Of a stretch of DNA of 64,000 nt, positions 52,301-63,977 are shown one piece after another (the stretch's first letter is position 1; each line of letters begins with the position of its first letter). This DNA is from Morchella semilibera (taxonomy: Eukaryota; Ascomycota; Pezizomycetes; Pezizales; Morchellaceae). The stretch spans positions 806,001-870,000 of the forward strand of contig WBVU01000009.1 in the NCBI GenBank assembly GCA_009192285.1. Direction: 5' to 3'. The translations under genes and the position numbers were made by a program. The notes below the pieces were generated by a model. It did not search any database. It had not been told where the DNA came from and was given only the letters and a program-made list of their open reading frames with translations.

Positions 52301-53140
52301 GGGTTCAGTAAGGGGAAAGTCATAATATTAGGCATGGAAACTGGGAGGAGCGAGATATTTTTCCAAATTCCATACAAGAGTGTTTGCAATTCTCTGTATG
52401 CTTCCATCGTGACCACTAGCAGCGTCTACCGGAATAGCACGTTAAACTCCCGCTCACTGATAACCCCGGAGGATCAAGGGCAGTCAGAAAAATCTGCGCA
52501 AGGAGAGGCTCAAGAGCACCGGGATTCCCTATTCCACTGGATGTGGGGGATAAAAGAAACCTTGATACTTATTATGATCATCTGGATGCTTTGCTTGAAT
52601 CTGGTTTCGCAGTCTGTAAGAAACTCGGCGCTTAGAGCTTCACTTCGCCAAACCACAATGATGTTAGAGCACAAAGAGATAGACAACAGCCATAAATTGC
52701 CGCCTAAAGACGAGCCCCATATGCAGTCCCTAGGACGGCCCAGAGACGGTTCTACGGATACGTGGTGGTCTGTGGTGGGCCTTGAAGACACCCAAGAGAT
52801 CGGCCAATTTAGAATCGGCTTTTTAAAGATGGATAACCCCAACTCGGATCGAGATGGGGCCTGCGGGTCAACAGAAGTTGTTGATACTTGTGATAAGAGT
52901 GACACACAGATTGATACACCGGTTGCCGAAGAAGGGGGAAACCCCGATGTTGCAGACAAGGCTGGGGAGACAACGCCAGAGGCACCCGGCGGACCAAAAG
53001 AGTGGGGGGAGCAGGAGTTCCAGGAGAGAGTAACACTCCTATTACAGGAAAGCTTTTCGGAAAGGACACAGCGCGTCGTGGTGAATGTGCTTGAGTTCTT
53101 TTGGCACTTTGTATTCGGGAGACGTCGACGTGTTGAATAA
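49346..53140 (+). CDS. Large unrecognised protein with one C-terminal membrane span
   Basis: I do not recognise this gene. A probable model has exon 1 at 49346..49564 (uncertain), exon 2 at 49716..52180 and exon 3 at 52254..53140, about 1190 residues. The exon 2/3 intron is well supported: GTATGT donor, CTACTGAC branch, TAG acceptor, matching phase. The N-terminal third is acidic and Ser/Thr-rich. The middle 500 residues read like a beta-rich soluble region (for example VVEIMLEINPLYIEGKTYA, GEFEINASFLKVES). Exon 3 has one clear hydrophobic span, TLILIMIIWMLCLNL (about 52560-52605), then an acidic stretch and a basic end, FGRRRRVE. Exon 2 changes frame at a G5 run (51012-51016), just before an in-frame TAA. 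This could be a sequence indel or a real +1 shift. Coding quality on both sides argues against an old pseudogene. Confidence 0.6.
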
Positions 53141-53947
53141 TTGCCGCATCAGCGCGGGACGGGACGGGTGAACGTTATTATTCTGGAGACTACTGTATAG
53201 AGAGGAGGTAGTCTTCTTTTGTTTGGGGGGGGGGGGGCTTGTAAATTATAAGTTTTAATAAAAGGGCACGACCCTCGTTAAATGTGCGCGTCCTGTTGAA
53301 CCTTAAGGCATCAGTCATAGAAACGTTTTCGATGGCCGAGTGATCCGAGTGATCTTTCATGACGGTGGGTGTAGATTACAATGCCCACCTCAACGGCCAC
53401 CCCACGGGAGTATTCATGATATTCATAGGGGCCACAGTAAACAAAACAATCTTCTTTAGTTAACTTACTCCGCTTAGTACTATGGGACTGTTCTGGAAAT
53501 TATTCCTTTCCATGTCATCCATTACTCTGAGCGGAAAACGATACCCCCTTTTAAATCCAGATCATACACAATGACACCGTTATCTATCGGTAAAAAAGTA
53601 AAAAATAAAAACAAAAACAATAAATAAAATAAATAAGCAAAAATAAATAAAATAAAAAAAACCTCCCTGCGATCCAGAGAAAAAAAGAGAAAAGGTTCAT
53701 AACAACCCCCCAATGGTCACATTGAAAGGGGGATTAGGGGGCCAGAACCATTTCCAACATAAACAGAAAAGGGGGGGGGGGGGAGAACTAAAAACGCACT
53801 CCCTATACTATTAATAATAAAAAGAAAAATAAAGGAAAGGACCCTCACACAAGTCCACAAATTCGAGTCCATTCCTCCCCCCCCCCCCAAAGAAAAAAAA
53901 AAATCAAACCCAAGTCCCTCCGGGGGGTCCTAATCCACCCCAATAAT
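53141..53947. other. 3' spacer with homopolymer runs
   Basis: No gene is supported. It holds G-runs at about 53225-53238 and 53769-53782, an A-rich stretch at 53590-53690, and a C-run at 53878-53888. It separates the convergent unknown gene and sdc1. Confidence 0.6.
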
Positions 53948-54730
53948 CTAAACCCCCCCCTCAACCTTCACCCCCCCGCCCACACCCGCGCCAGCAGCAT
54001 GCTGCTCCTCCAGCCACCGCGCCAGCGCCAGCAACGGCTCCTTCGGCTGCTCGCGCGCAAGCATCTTCATGCCCTCCAGTAGCACGGGCGTCACCTTCTC
54101 GTTCAGGTATCTGCGCGCCGGCGCGCCCCCGGGCGGGATCTGGTTCTTTACCTGTGTCTGTGTTGTGGGCGCGGTTACGGGTGGGGGGGTTGTCGTAGCC
54201 GTAGTGGCGGTGGGGTGGTTGTGGAGGTATGGTGGAGGAAGTAGTTGTTTTGCTGTTAGGTGAGAGTTAGTTATGAAGGGAGGAGGGGGGAGGAGGAGGA
54301 GGAGGAGGAGGAGGAGGAGGAGGGAGGTACCTGTGACGTCGGTGACAGCGCCTGTCCCTGTCCCTGCGGCGACGTTCCTGCGCTCGCACTCCCAGTATAT
54401 GGATACCCCCATTGGGTCCGTACTGCTGCGAGGCCTGCTGATACGGCGACGTCATGGGCGTGTACGTGTACTGTGTCTGTGTCTGTGTCTGTGTCTGCTG
54501 CTGTGCCGAGTGGGATGACCTGGGCTGGTGGTCGTAGTCGGACGAGTGCGAGGTGTACGAGTTGTGGTATATATGTGGTAGTGAAGGAGGAGGAGGTGGT
54601 GGTGGTGGAGGTGTGGAGGAGGAGACGTCAGGCTGGTCATGGAGAGATCGGCCGCGGAGCGGTGGTGCGGTGGGTGATGAGCATGGGGGGGGCCTGGATG
54701 TGAGTGCGAGTGCGAGTGCGAGTGGTCCAT
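53948..54730 (-). CDS. sdc1: SDC1/DPY-30-like subunit of COMPASS (H3K4 methyltransferase)
   Basis: Small scaffold subunit of the COMPASS complex. The last exon (to the stop at 53948) encodes PPGGAPARRYLNEKVTPVLL then EGMKMLAREQPKEPLLALAR and WLEEQ. This is a clear DPY-30 dimerisation motif. Upstream, separated by an intron that contains a (CCT)n tract (54287-54322), is a low-complexity His/Pro/Gln/Ser region from a possible start at 54730 (MDHSHSHSHSHPGPP). In that upstream part the natural reading frame changes at least twice, once at a G5 run near 54405-54409. The exact N-terminus therefore cannot be fixed, and small sequence indels are likely. The acceptor of the last intron is one of several nearby CAGs around 54116-54125. 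Confidence 0.65.
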
Positions 54731-55312
54731 GCTATTCTGTGGTAGGTTTAGTGCAGGATTGACGGATGGATGGGGTTAGGGAAGGGAAGGGGAGGGGAGG
54801 GAAGGGTTGCGGTGTGTGTGTGTGTGTGTGTGTGGTTGTGGTTGCGGTTGTGGTGATGATGCTGGTACGGGTGCTAGTAGGGATGTGGACTGGGCCGGAC
54901 TGGACTGGACGGGACGCGATGCGGTGCGGTGCGTGTGAGAAGGTAATTGAATTGAATTGAATTGAATTGAATTGCTTAGGAGACAAAGGATCACTATCAG
55001 TATAGATCGGGGTTGTTTTTATTGCTCCCACTCGGTAAAGATTCTCCTCCCCCTCCCCCTCCTCCGGCTCCTTCTCTTAATTCCTCTTCTCCAGCTCGCA
55101 GCTCTCAAGTCGCGTTCTGTATCACCATTTTCGTTTCGTGATATTGCTCTGTGCCAAGACAGCTTGTGCATACTGCAGCATAACATACATGGACTGTGTA
55201 ACTATCGCTTGAATATATAAAATACTTAAGAATACAGACTTTTATATTTACAAATGCCTTTGTTTAATTAACAAAAAAAAACCACCTGCCATTATAGGAA
55301 ACGTTCTTGCCA
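54731..55312. other. sdc1 upstream spacer with microsatellites
   Basis: No gene is supported. It has a GT repeat (about 54814-54832), a GGACT-type repeat near 54885-54910 and a TTGAA pentamer array (54945-54974). The final part is the 3' flank of utp23. Confidence 0.6.
54945..54974. repeat. AATTG pentanucleotide repeat
   Basis: Six tandem AATTG units lie upstream of sdc1. Confidence 0.95.
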
Positions 55313-56419
55313 TCATGCCTCAGCTTCAGACAGTACCTTGCTCTCACTTCCGGCGGCAGCAGCTCCCTCATCCCCGCCAGCATTGTTGCCCTTCCCGTGC
55401 TTCCTTCTTCGTTTCCGCTTCTCTTTGGCGCCTGTTTCCCCATCTGGCTTTGCCTCTCCGCTTGCCCCGGTATCCTTCTTGGGTGGTTGGGCAGCGCCTT
55501 CACCCTTTGGCCTCGGCGCCTCGGGCTTCTTCTTCTTCTTCTTGACGCTAAGTGGGTTTGGTCCCTTGGGGCCTCTCTGCTTCTTCTTCTTCCTTTTTTC
55601 CTCGCCCCCACCCTCCGCCCCACCCTCACCCTCCTCTCCATCAACGTCCATTGCGTCACCGTCGTCGCCAACCTCCCTCTTCCTCTTCCCCTCCCCCGCC
55701 GGCTTCGGCCTCGTGTCCTTGATCCCCAGCCTGAACTTGACCATCTCACCCCTCTCCCTCTTGATCGTCGAGATGGGCGCCATGGCCTCCATGATCATGA
55801 CCGAGCGGTTGATATATATGAGCGGCACGCCCGGCACCGCCCTCAGCGCCTGCCTCACGTCCGGCAGCTGCGTCGCCACGCAGTAGCGGTGCTTGTTCTC
55901 GCCGTTGTGGACCACGACGGACTCGATGCATTCCCTCTCGGGCAGCGGCTCCTCGAGCTCGTGGTGGTTGCAGCGCCGCCGCTCGAACCGCTTCGCCGTG
56001 TCGATGGCCAGGTCCTTGGCGGGGAACTCGGCGGCGGAGAGCTTGTACAGGTGGCGGATGGAGCATTGGGTGATCACTGTTTGGAGGAGAGGGTCTAGTT
56101 AGCTGGCGGAATGCGGGTGGAGCGTGGGAAGGGGGGGGGGGTAGGTTCTGTGTTACTTGGTTTTGTTTCGCCGTGGAGCGTGCGTTCGAGACCGCCTGCG
56201 AGGTCCATTTTGGACTTTGTAGCGTCTTTGACAATCTCTGCGTCGACTATTTTGTTTTTTTAAAAAACGGGTGTCAGTGTCCTAGGCTAGATGGGATAGT
56301 TTTGAAAGTCCAGCAACGCAATTGAGCTTACCTAGAACTTGGTAGGGCTCTCGGAAGCCGAAACTCATCTGGTACTGCGACATCAACTTTCGGTAGGCCT
56401 TTGATCTCTTTCCCCTCAT
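55313..56419 (-). CDS. utp23: UTP23, small-subunit processome PIN-like protein
   Basis: Nucleolar protein of the small-subunit processome needed for early 18S rRNA cleavages, of the Fcf1/Utp23 family. Exons are 56419..56332, 56246..56157 and 56076..55313, giving 313 residues. The joined N-terminus is the family signature: MRGKRSKAYRKLMSQYQMSF, GFREPYQVLVDAEIVKDATK, GGLERTLHGETKPMITQCSI. RFERRRCNHHELEEPLPERE follows, holding the conserved Cys/His cluster. The 130-residue tail is lysine-rich and acidic by turns (KRKKKKQRGPKG, VKKKKKKPEAPRPK), as expected for nucleolar targeting. The GC-rich tail opens long frames on the other strand, which are shadows. Confidence 0.95.
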
Positions 56420-57654
56420 TTTTGCGGCGGCGGTAGACCTATCAACTTGAGAGCAACTGTTTTGGATACTTTTTTTTTGCTCAAACGGCGGCGGTGGTGG
56501 TGGTGGTGGTGGTGGTGGTGGAACAGTAGTTGCAGTAGCGGCAGCAGCAGTTGTAATTTTTCGCCGGGATCGAATTTTCTTTTTTTTGAGCCTCACTTCC
56601 TTGGCGAAGGGAGTGATGGGCTGTGACGCTCGGACGTGTCAATGATTTGGGTAGCCACATACTTCTGAAGTTTCCACCTGCGCGGGATTCTATGCAGGAA
56701 ACTCAATAATTATTGGACTGAATCAGCACTGGGGCGTTTAGAGACAGAATCAAGGTGTGGCTTTGTAGTTATCCAGACGATGAGTATGTTCAGCGCCACC
56801 CCGCGGAAATATTAGAATAGTAATTACATTTAGCGGCGGCCCCTTCGACTGTACCCGAAACTTACTACATACACCTTCAAAGATTGACGGTAATTTAATC
56901 AAGGTGGTAGTAGGCTCAGTACCATAAATACATAGCGGATGCCATAAGATAATCAGAGTGAATGCAGTTGTTTCTATTGAGATCTGGACACATGCTCCTA
57001 CCAATACCCTGGAAAGCTGCGGGGACAGGTCAGTTTTAGGCTAACAGAAAGTTTTAAGCTTACGGGACAAGTCAGGTATTGAGTGGTATATATCATAGGT
57101 TTTGAAACCCCGCATGCAGGTTTTTTTTGTCCTAGGATTGAATCACCGACTAAGGGACGAGCACCCGCCGGCCCCTGGGCTTCCAATTCCACTACTTATA
57201 ATGGGGACACCATGAGCCTACAATGTCCTTTTAGACATGTCCTCACGATGTGTGATCAGGCCATATTTTACGTACTATCCACTCATTTTTTGCACTCCAC
57301 AATCACAGGCTCCAGTCTTCAATATCCGCCAAGGAGCTGGCCGCAATGCCGCTTTATTGATGGGCAGTATTTTCATAGGTGAATTCGAAAAATGCAATTC
57401 CCTGCCATGCTCTACTATATAAACATCACAAGCAACCCCAATTAGTGGTATAAAAATAGGAAGGAAAGAGAACTTTTGTTGATTTTTATTTTATTTTTTA
57501 TATCCAGTTTTATTCCAACCAAATACGCCCATTGCCACAACGCTGCGCTTAAGCAACAAGAGCGGAGGCAGTGGCGGACTCGCTGTTACGTAGAAAGAGC
57601 AATTGGTCAGTACACTAACCCGTATAGAACTTACAGGGGATGTGGGGGGACTAA
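56420..57654. other. utp23 upstream region and rps13 3' flank
   Basis: No gene is supported in 1.2 kb. A CCG/CCA-rich trinucleotide tract (56486-56521) lies just upstream of the utp23 start. The rest is ordinary spacer sequence. Confidence 0.6.
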
Positions 57655-58324
57655 CTATTTCCAGACAGGGGGCAGGACACCGACGGTCTTGTAGTAGCGG
57701 GAAAGACGGTGGATCCTGGACTCGATGAGAATGAGGCGGAACTTGGAGTCCTTGTCCTTGCGGTTGCGCTCAAGGTGCTTGCGGACAGCGACGGCCTTCT
57801 TGATCAACATGTAAAGGTCCTCTGGGATCTCGGGGGCGAGGCCTTAAAGAAAGATATCACTCTGTCAGTCACAATGACCAAGCAGAGGCAAAACTGGATT
57901 TCCGAGTTTGTGGGGGAGCAGCAGGAGGATGAGGGAAAGAGTTCACGGAGGCGCTATACCGTTTGACTTCAAGATACGGAGGATCTTGTTACCTGTCACT
58001 GGTGTTAGCGGAAAACAAAAACTAAATAAATCTAGGGACTGGGAGATGGAAGCTGTACCAGTGACAACCTTGACCTGGGCAATTCCGTGAGAGTCACGGA
58101 GGACAACACCGATCTGCGAAGGAGTGGCACCCTTCTTGGCGAGCTTGCAGATCTGCTCAACGACTTGGTCGGAGCTGGTCTTGAGCCTGCTCCTCTGTCA
58201 GTACTTTCGTCGTTTTCCGGAAATATTCGAGAAATTGAGGGTTGGACGAACCAGCTAGGACGGGTCTAGAGTAGGGGATGGCAGAGGCAGAGATACCCTT
58301 TCCGTTGGAGTGAAGACGACCCAT
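57655..58324 (-). CDS. rps13: 40S ribosomal protein S13 (uS15)
   Basis: Small-subunit ribosomal protein. Exons are 58324..58252, 58186..58059, 57992..57960 (33 nt) and 57842..57655. Hallmarks are [71 protein letters not shown] and [20 protein letters not shown], with the end [14 protein letters not shown]. Introns follow GT/AG rules. The C-terminus is about ten residues shorter than in many fungi. Exon 1 is one base short: its last bases should give PSWLKT across the first intron, but the frame from the ATG gives PVLAG. For an essential single-function gene, a one-base sequence error in 58255-58268 is the simplest reading. A pseudogene is possible but less likely, since every other exon is intact. 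Confidence 0.85.
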
Positions 58325-61300
58325 TTTTGCTGATAATTTGGTGGTTGTTTTTTTGGTGGAACTGGAGTTTGATAAATTTAGCGATGTGTCTGGGGGCTTT
58401 GGTGTTGTCAAATTGTTCGGCGATTGTGGGAATAGTTGGTTGAAGGTGGGGTCTTGGCGCTTAGGCTTTAGGGTTTTGTGGAAGGAAGAAGCAGTCACTT
58501 CACAACAAGTGAGAGAGTAAGCGCGAACCATATTTTGTGATGCTCGAACCGCTAATCCATATCCGAAGAGAAATAAGGTTCAAGCTTACCGCAGCGCAAA
58601 TCAGAGTCCCAGAACCCTTGTCTCAATTTTGACGCCAGCATGTGACCGTACGTAAGCTTTCTTCTCGAAAAACTGAAATTCGATCATTCACTACTACAAT
58701 CGTCCTCCGGTTGTTTCTAGCTAGATCCGATAAAGTATCACAAGAGTCAATTTCTGTCTCAACGGCAGCCGACTGCGAGTAAGACTCAGGAAACGCCGCG
58801 AGCAGTCCAGTCAACTGTAGTCGACTGCGCCAGCTGAGACGGTAGAAGGAGATAAGACGGACTGTTTGGACTGTAGGACTGCAGTAGACTGTGACCTGGT
58901 CCGTCCGGCCAAGACAGTCCGTCCAAAATTTGGACGGACTGGATGGACTGTGGACTGCATAAGAGCCAAAAGTAGGTTTAGTTTTTTCAGAATAGAACAC
59001 AATAAGGATTATATAACATTAGGCAGACAACGGATGCTGTGAGTTCACCACTTGTGCAGTCCATATTCCTAGACTAAGGTCGAAGTTCTGGTCTGCCCTA
59101 GTCTACAATCCGCTGCAGTCTTGAGATTTCCCCCTTGGTCTGTCTAAGACTGGCTGGACCGTTTCCGGCGTTGCAGTAAGAGCATAGCATACACGACTTG
59201 CTATTGCAAAAACAAATAAACTGCTAGACCAGCTTGGGCCATGCTGCCTGCTATTTTTCCCGTTGCAACGGATGCTACCCCCCAGATTTTGGGTGTGCGC
59301 TCGTTGAGGGGCCGCGCTCTCTGGTGGTCTATCTACATGTAGGTACCCACCCATATTCTGGGACTGACCGCATTTGTCAGTGCTTTATCTGCCAGCCAGG
59401 CTACCAGCATCCCCTCACCCGGATTGTGTCTAACCTGGTCCCACCTGGCACCGCGTCGGAAAACCGTTGTTGACCAGAAAGCTGGGTCCTCGTTACAGTT
59501 GGAATAACAACACAACCATTGTGGGTTCGGAAACCTGAGGATCTCATAACGAGGGGGTATTAAGAGCTGCAGGAGCCCACAATATACTAAATGGAAACCC
59601 TGACCCGCACGCACCTACCAAGTCCTCCGAGATACCCCCTCGAAGACTAACGGTTTATATCCGCTTGGTACGAACTCAACTATGAAAGGGACCTTGCACC
59701 TAACCGATGCTGATGCTGTGTTCAACGCTCAGCAAAATTTAGAGTCTGTGGTTTTAGGCATCGAAGTTGGTGATCATGATCGAAGCGCGGAGACCTACAG
59801 AGTGACACGCTGTGAAGCAAGTATGGTGTGCGGGTCACCATCCCACGCCAGATTAAGGCCGCATTCGAAGAGGAGTCTTTATGACCTGCGTTATAATTCG
59901 ACAATCTTACGGCGCTATAGTAGGTCAAATATGATCTAAAGATAGGTTTGATATCGTAGGATTGTTGAACAGATCCTCTAATTAGATCCTCTAATTCAAA
60001 GAGGTTAAAATACCGCAAATTTACAACGAGTTGCAATAACACATTATCCCTGTAACCAGCCTAATACTGTCTGTAAGACTCGGTGTACCTACACACGAAG
60101 TGATAGATGGCCTCCACTATGGGACTTGGGGAGCACCCGGGGAAGGTTCTGTACTTGTATGCATACAGGTCTAATACATAAGCTCTGGTACTTCCTGGTA
60201 GAAAAAACTCAAGGTATCGGATTCCCCCCACGGTCTTTAGAATTTTGACTACTAGGCCATAGCTACCCTCGATGCCAATGTCGGGGAATGGAACGAGTAA
60301 ATCCAGGCGATGCCTAGAGTACTTTGACGAATACTACTTCGCTATGTAAAACCTCAACTGTTTAATAGACTATGAGCACGGCCCCCCTTCCCTAGGCCGC
60401 CACCGCAAAGACAGAGCTAGAGGATCCAAAATATAGTATTGAGGTGTGCGGAGAGGGGCCGCATGAGTAAAAGAATACGAAGCGGAAGTAGATTTTTTTC
60501 TTCTCTTCACCTAGCTAGCAGGACACGCGTTTAGAGAAACTTTCTAATAGCAATTCAAATGGGCAAGTACTCCCCACTCTATGCACTCTAAGCACGAACC
60601 TTAAATAGCACCCCTCATACTAAGTTGAGTACGTTTACGTTTATGCAACTCCTATGGCCGATATTGTATAGTATCTGCCGGGTAGATTTGCAAATCGAAG
60701 GTGTAAAACTAGGAGAAGAAAAAACTTTTTGTGCGGAGAAATTCGAAAAACCAAGTAATTGGCGCGGCTCTGTTCCGGACCCCTGTTTCTATTACCCCAT
60801 TCTGTTTTCGTTTTTCCGAGATAGCGATTCTGTCGACTGACAGTTACAAACTCATAATCTTGAGAAACGTGGTGTTTTTGATGCTTTCCCAGAAAAAGAT
60901 ACTCAACTGAATAAAACAGATAATCTTTCACCATCCTTTCCCCCGGCCGGGGTTTAGGTGCCGGCGTATTCCCCAACTCCTTATACCTAGATCTGACCGC
61001 ATCCGGCTATGTGGCACCACTCATCTAGTATCACTCGATATATGTCCTTGGAATTTGGAGCCCAAAGCATTCACGGATCACAGAGTGAACAACCGGCCTC
61101 GTCCCCTGCTGGGAATCATGGGGCTCTATCTCCCCTCCCGGGCGCAAACAATAATTTCCCGATCGAGCCCATATCCAGTATCGCGTCGATTAGCACATGA
61201 GCTTTTTCATGTCACCCTATTCTTCCGGCGCCATAGAATCTCCCGACTGGACTTACCAGTCTTGGCACGCCCTTTTTCAATTGTCTCAATAACTTCTTCA

Positions 61301-63257
61301 CTCCCTACCTACCGACAGGCAGCCCCCGTGGTCGTTTGGCCTGCTGCCGCTGGCTGCCGGTAGTCGGAACTAAGTTCCCCCCCCCCCAATGCCATGGCCA
61401 GCGCAATGCACACGAGGTGTGAGAACACTGGGGTCTATCATCAATGATATTGATCCCCATGTAGCTACGTAGGTACTCGCTACTTGGCGGACTTCACTCC
61501 AGGATATGAGGGTCTAAATCTAAATATCGTTCGTTGTTAACAATAAAGGGTGTGGTTGGTATGGTATCGGCCGATCCATATAATAGAATGTTTCGTTTCG
61601 AAAGGGCTGGGAAGCAATGAATCGGGCCCCGCAGAATTACGTCGTATGCAGGAGGCGGGGTTTCTCTCCCTCTGTGTGTAGGGACAAGAACGAGAAGAGC
61701 AAGGTTACAGTCGAGTGATGCAGCATGATGAGTCGTGGCCTTGGGGGGTGTTGGAATAGGCTGATTTGCTAGGACCAGTGATAAAACTGTTGACCCTTGC
61801 AATGGCTTATCTGCGTATAAAAACCCATGTACTTGTAGTGAGAAGCTTAAGCTTTGATATATATTAACAGAATATTACCTACATGTCTGTGTTGAGCACC
61901 TACATGTACCTACATGTACTTTATGTAGATGTACATGTATGTAGCCCTGTTTTAATTCCCCACAGATCAATAGATTAATAGATTCACCGCTGCCGCTGCT
62001 GCAACGGGCTTTAAAGAAAAAAAAAGCGCTAGATTAAAACAGTAGGTCTGTAGGTACGTTTGGTATGTGGTGAATTATTAAGTAGATATCTCATGATCAG
62101 GTGCCCTTCACTCGGATATCTCTAAATACATGTAGTTGATGTTGAGTAGAGGAGGAACGGCAATGATACAGATACCCCTCTTACTACCTGGGCGAGAGCG
62201 GTGACCGAATAGAAGTTTCAAAGATCTACTATGATTTAAGGTTAGCTAGAGTTCGGTGCTTGCTATCAAGAACACGTGCCCCCAGCCAATCCACCATGTA
62301 AATCATAGGATCCTAGGAATCCCCGCCATACTTGGATCCTGATACCTACAGTACTGTACTAGGGTGTAGCGAAAAATGACCAGGATCTGATAAGACAATT
62401 ACACGTATTCACCGCAACATTCACATCAGATTCTGATCACTTGCCCTCAACACTGGCACCTAGAGCAAGAGTTTATCAAAACTCAAGTTTACCAGACTCA
62501 AAGTAGCTGACCCCCTAAACTAATCAACTGAAACATTTTGTTTGTTTCTAGTTTCCCACCCAAGACCGTCCGTCTCCCATGCTGACATATCGTCCTCTCC
62601 CTTTGTTCACTATATTCCAGCTTAAGAAAACAACCCCTAGCATGAGCATGCATGTATGAAGTATCAATCAATCAACCCCTAGCATGAGGGTTAGGGTTCT
62701 AGTTTCACCCAGAAAAAGTCATACGATGTTATGTGTGTGCATCCGAGGGCCTGGTAAATGCCTCAGCCTTCTCATACTTTATTCCAACAACTCTCCTTCT
62801 TTCTCCCTCTACAGAATATGCTCGTCATTTATTTTCTCCACAACACTACTATTGCTTGGTCACTCAAGATGATCGGGTGGCCGCATCATAGAATATTGAA
62901 GAAATGAAATAAGCACGTGGAATTTTTTCTCGAAACATGTTGAATTCTAGGCATAGTGATTCTAACCTGTTACAGAGTACTACTTTACGGCCTTGAAGGT
63001 TAAAAAGGGAAAGGGGAAAAAAACCTATTCAAGACATCGAACCATAAAAGAAACCCAAACCCAGATGCAAACACAATCCCCAAAGACGACAGAATGAAAA
63101 AGCGACTCCGAAAAGGACACAAAACGACTCATCGCGCTAGCCTCGCCATACGACCATGGCAGTGAAAAAGGATTAAAAAAGAAAGAAAGAAAGAAACAAC
63201 ACTCGACTCTCCAGATATTTCTACTTATATGTCTTACAAATATCAGTATCTATAAAC
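58325..63257. other. Five-kilobase gene-poor region
   Basis: No protein gene is supported. The first 300 bases are the rps13 promoter and leader. A zone rich in GGACTG/CAGTCC strings follows (58790-59170), with a 27-bp palindrome at 58915-58941. TACATGTA palindromes lie at 59334, 61901, 61911, 61932 and 62127. A direct repeat CAACCCCTAGCATGAG occurs at 62631 and 62673. Open frames at 59333-59614 and 60641-60976 (-) show no recognisable features. Confidence 0.5.
58790..59170. repeat. GGACTG-rich repeat zone with a perfect 27-bp palindrome
   Basis: Many copies of GGACTG/CAGTCC and ACTGCAGT-like strings are packed here. At the centre, CAGTCCGTCCAAA is followed directly by A and then its reverse complement TTTGGACGGACTG (58915-58941). 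It may be a decayed MITE cluster. Confidence 0.5.
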
Positions 63258-63977
63258 TTATTTGTAGCAGTAGACATCCGTGTTCGGATCAGCCGGTACT
63301 TCCAAGACACCGCAGGTCCCGTGGGCTATATCGTAGACGAATCCATGCACCTCGAGTCCTCGCTCCTCAATAGCCTCAAGAACACTCTCGTTGCGTTTCA
63401 CAGAGTTTACCCCGGCTATAACATTAAGCTCGACAAGGCGCTCGACACGCTTAACTGGGTCCGTGATGGCGGCCAACTCCTCCTTGTGGGCGGCGCGAAT
63501 GTCACGGAGGTTCTGCAACCAATGGTCAATCAGACCGTATCTCTTGTTGCCCAGGGCGGCCATAACACCGCCGCAGCCGTAATGTCCGCAAACAATGATG
63601 TGTTTGACCTATGAGTCATAGCATCTCAGTGATCATTGCACGAAAGGGGGGGGGGGGGGCTCAACAGAAACAAGGTGATGGGGAACAAACCTGTAAGACC
63701 TCAACAGCATACTGGATGACGCTAAGAGAGCTCAAGTCACCTGTGGGGAGGATGTTTGCAATGTTCCTATGGACAAAGACCTCTCCAGGCAAGAGATCAA
63801 GAACTGTGGTCTCGGGAACTCGGGAATCACTGCATCCGATCCATAGAATCTGGGGATGCTGCGCGTTGGCGAGAGCTGGGAAGAGGGCAGGTCGGAGGGC
63901 AGAGAGACGTTGAGACCACTCCTTGTTACGGTGGATAAGCGAGTCGATAGTGTCGCCGTCAGTGAAGCGGAAGATGG
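63258..63977 (-). CDS. Beta-class carbonic anhydrase, C-terminal two exons (start beyond window)
   Basis: Zinc enzyme interconverting CO2 and bicarbonate (Nce103/CanA type). Exons visible are 63977..63691 and 63608..63258, joined in phase. The acceptor at 63978 shows that at least one more 5' exon lies past the window end. Zinc and catalytic motifs are present: ILWIGCSDSRVPE (Cys and the Asp-Arg dyad) and HIIVCGHYGCGGV (His and Cys). Flanking family text includes EVFVHRNIANILP and LGNKRYGLIDHWLQNLRDI. The 82-nt intron contains a 14-G run. Cytosolic or mitochondrial location cannot be judged without the N-terminus. Confidence 0.95.

Noticed and set aside
55307-56102. Long plus-strand frames opposite utp23
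   Set aside because: Shadows of the GC-rich and lysine-rich utp23 exon; the minus strand gives the complete family protein.
59333-59614. 93-residue minus-strand frame
   Set aside because: No recognisable family, no splice partners and no codon bias like the neighbouring genes.
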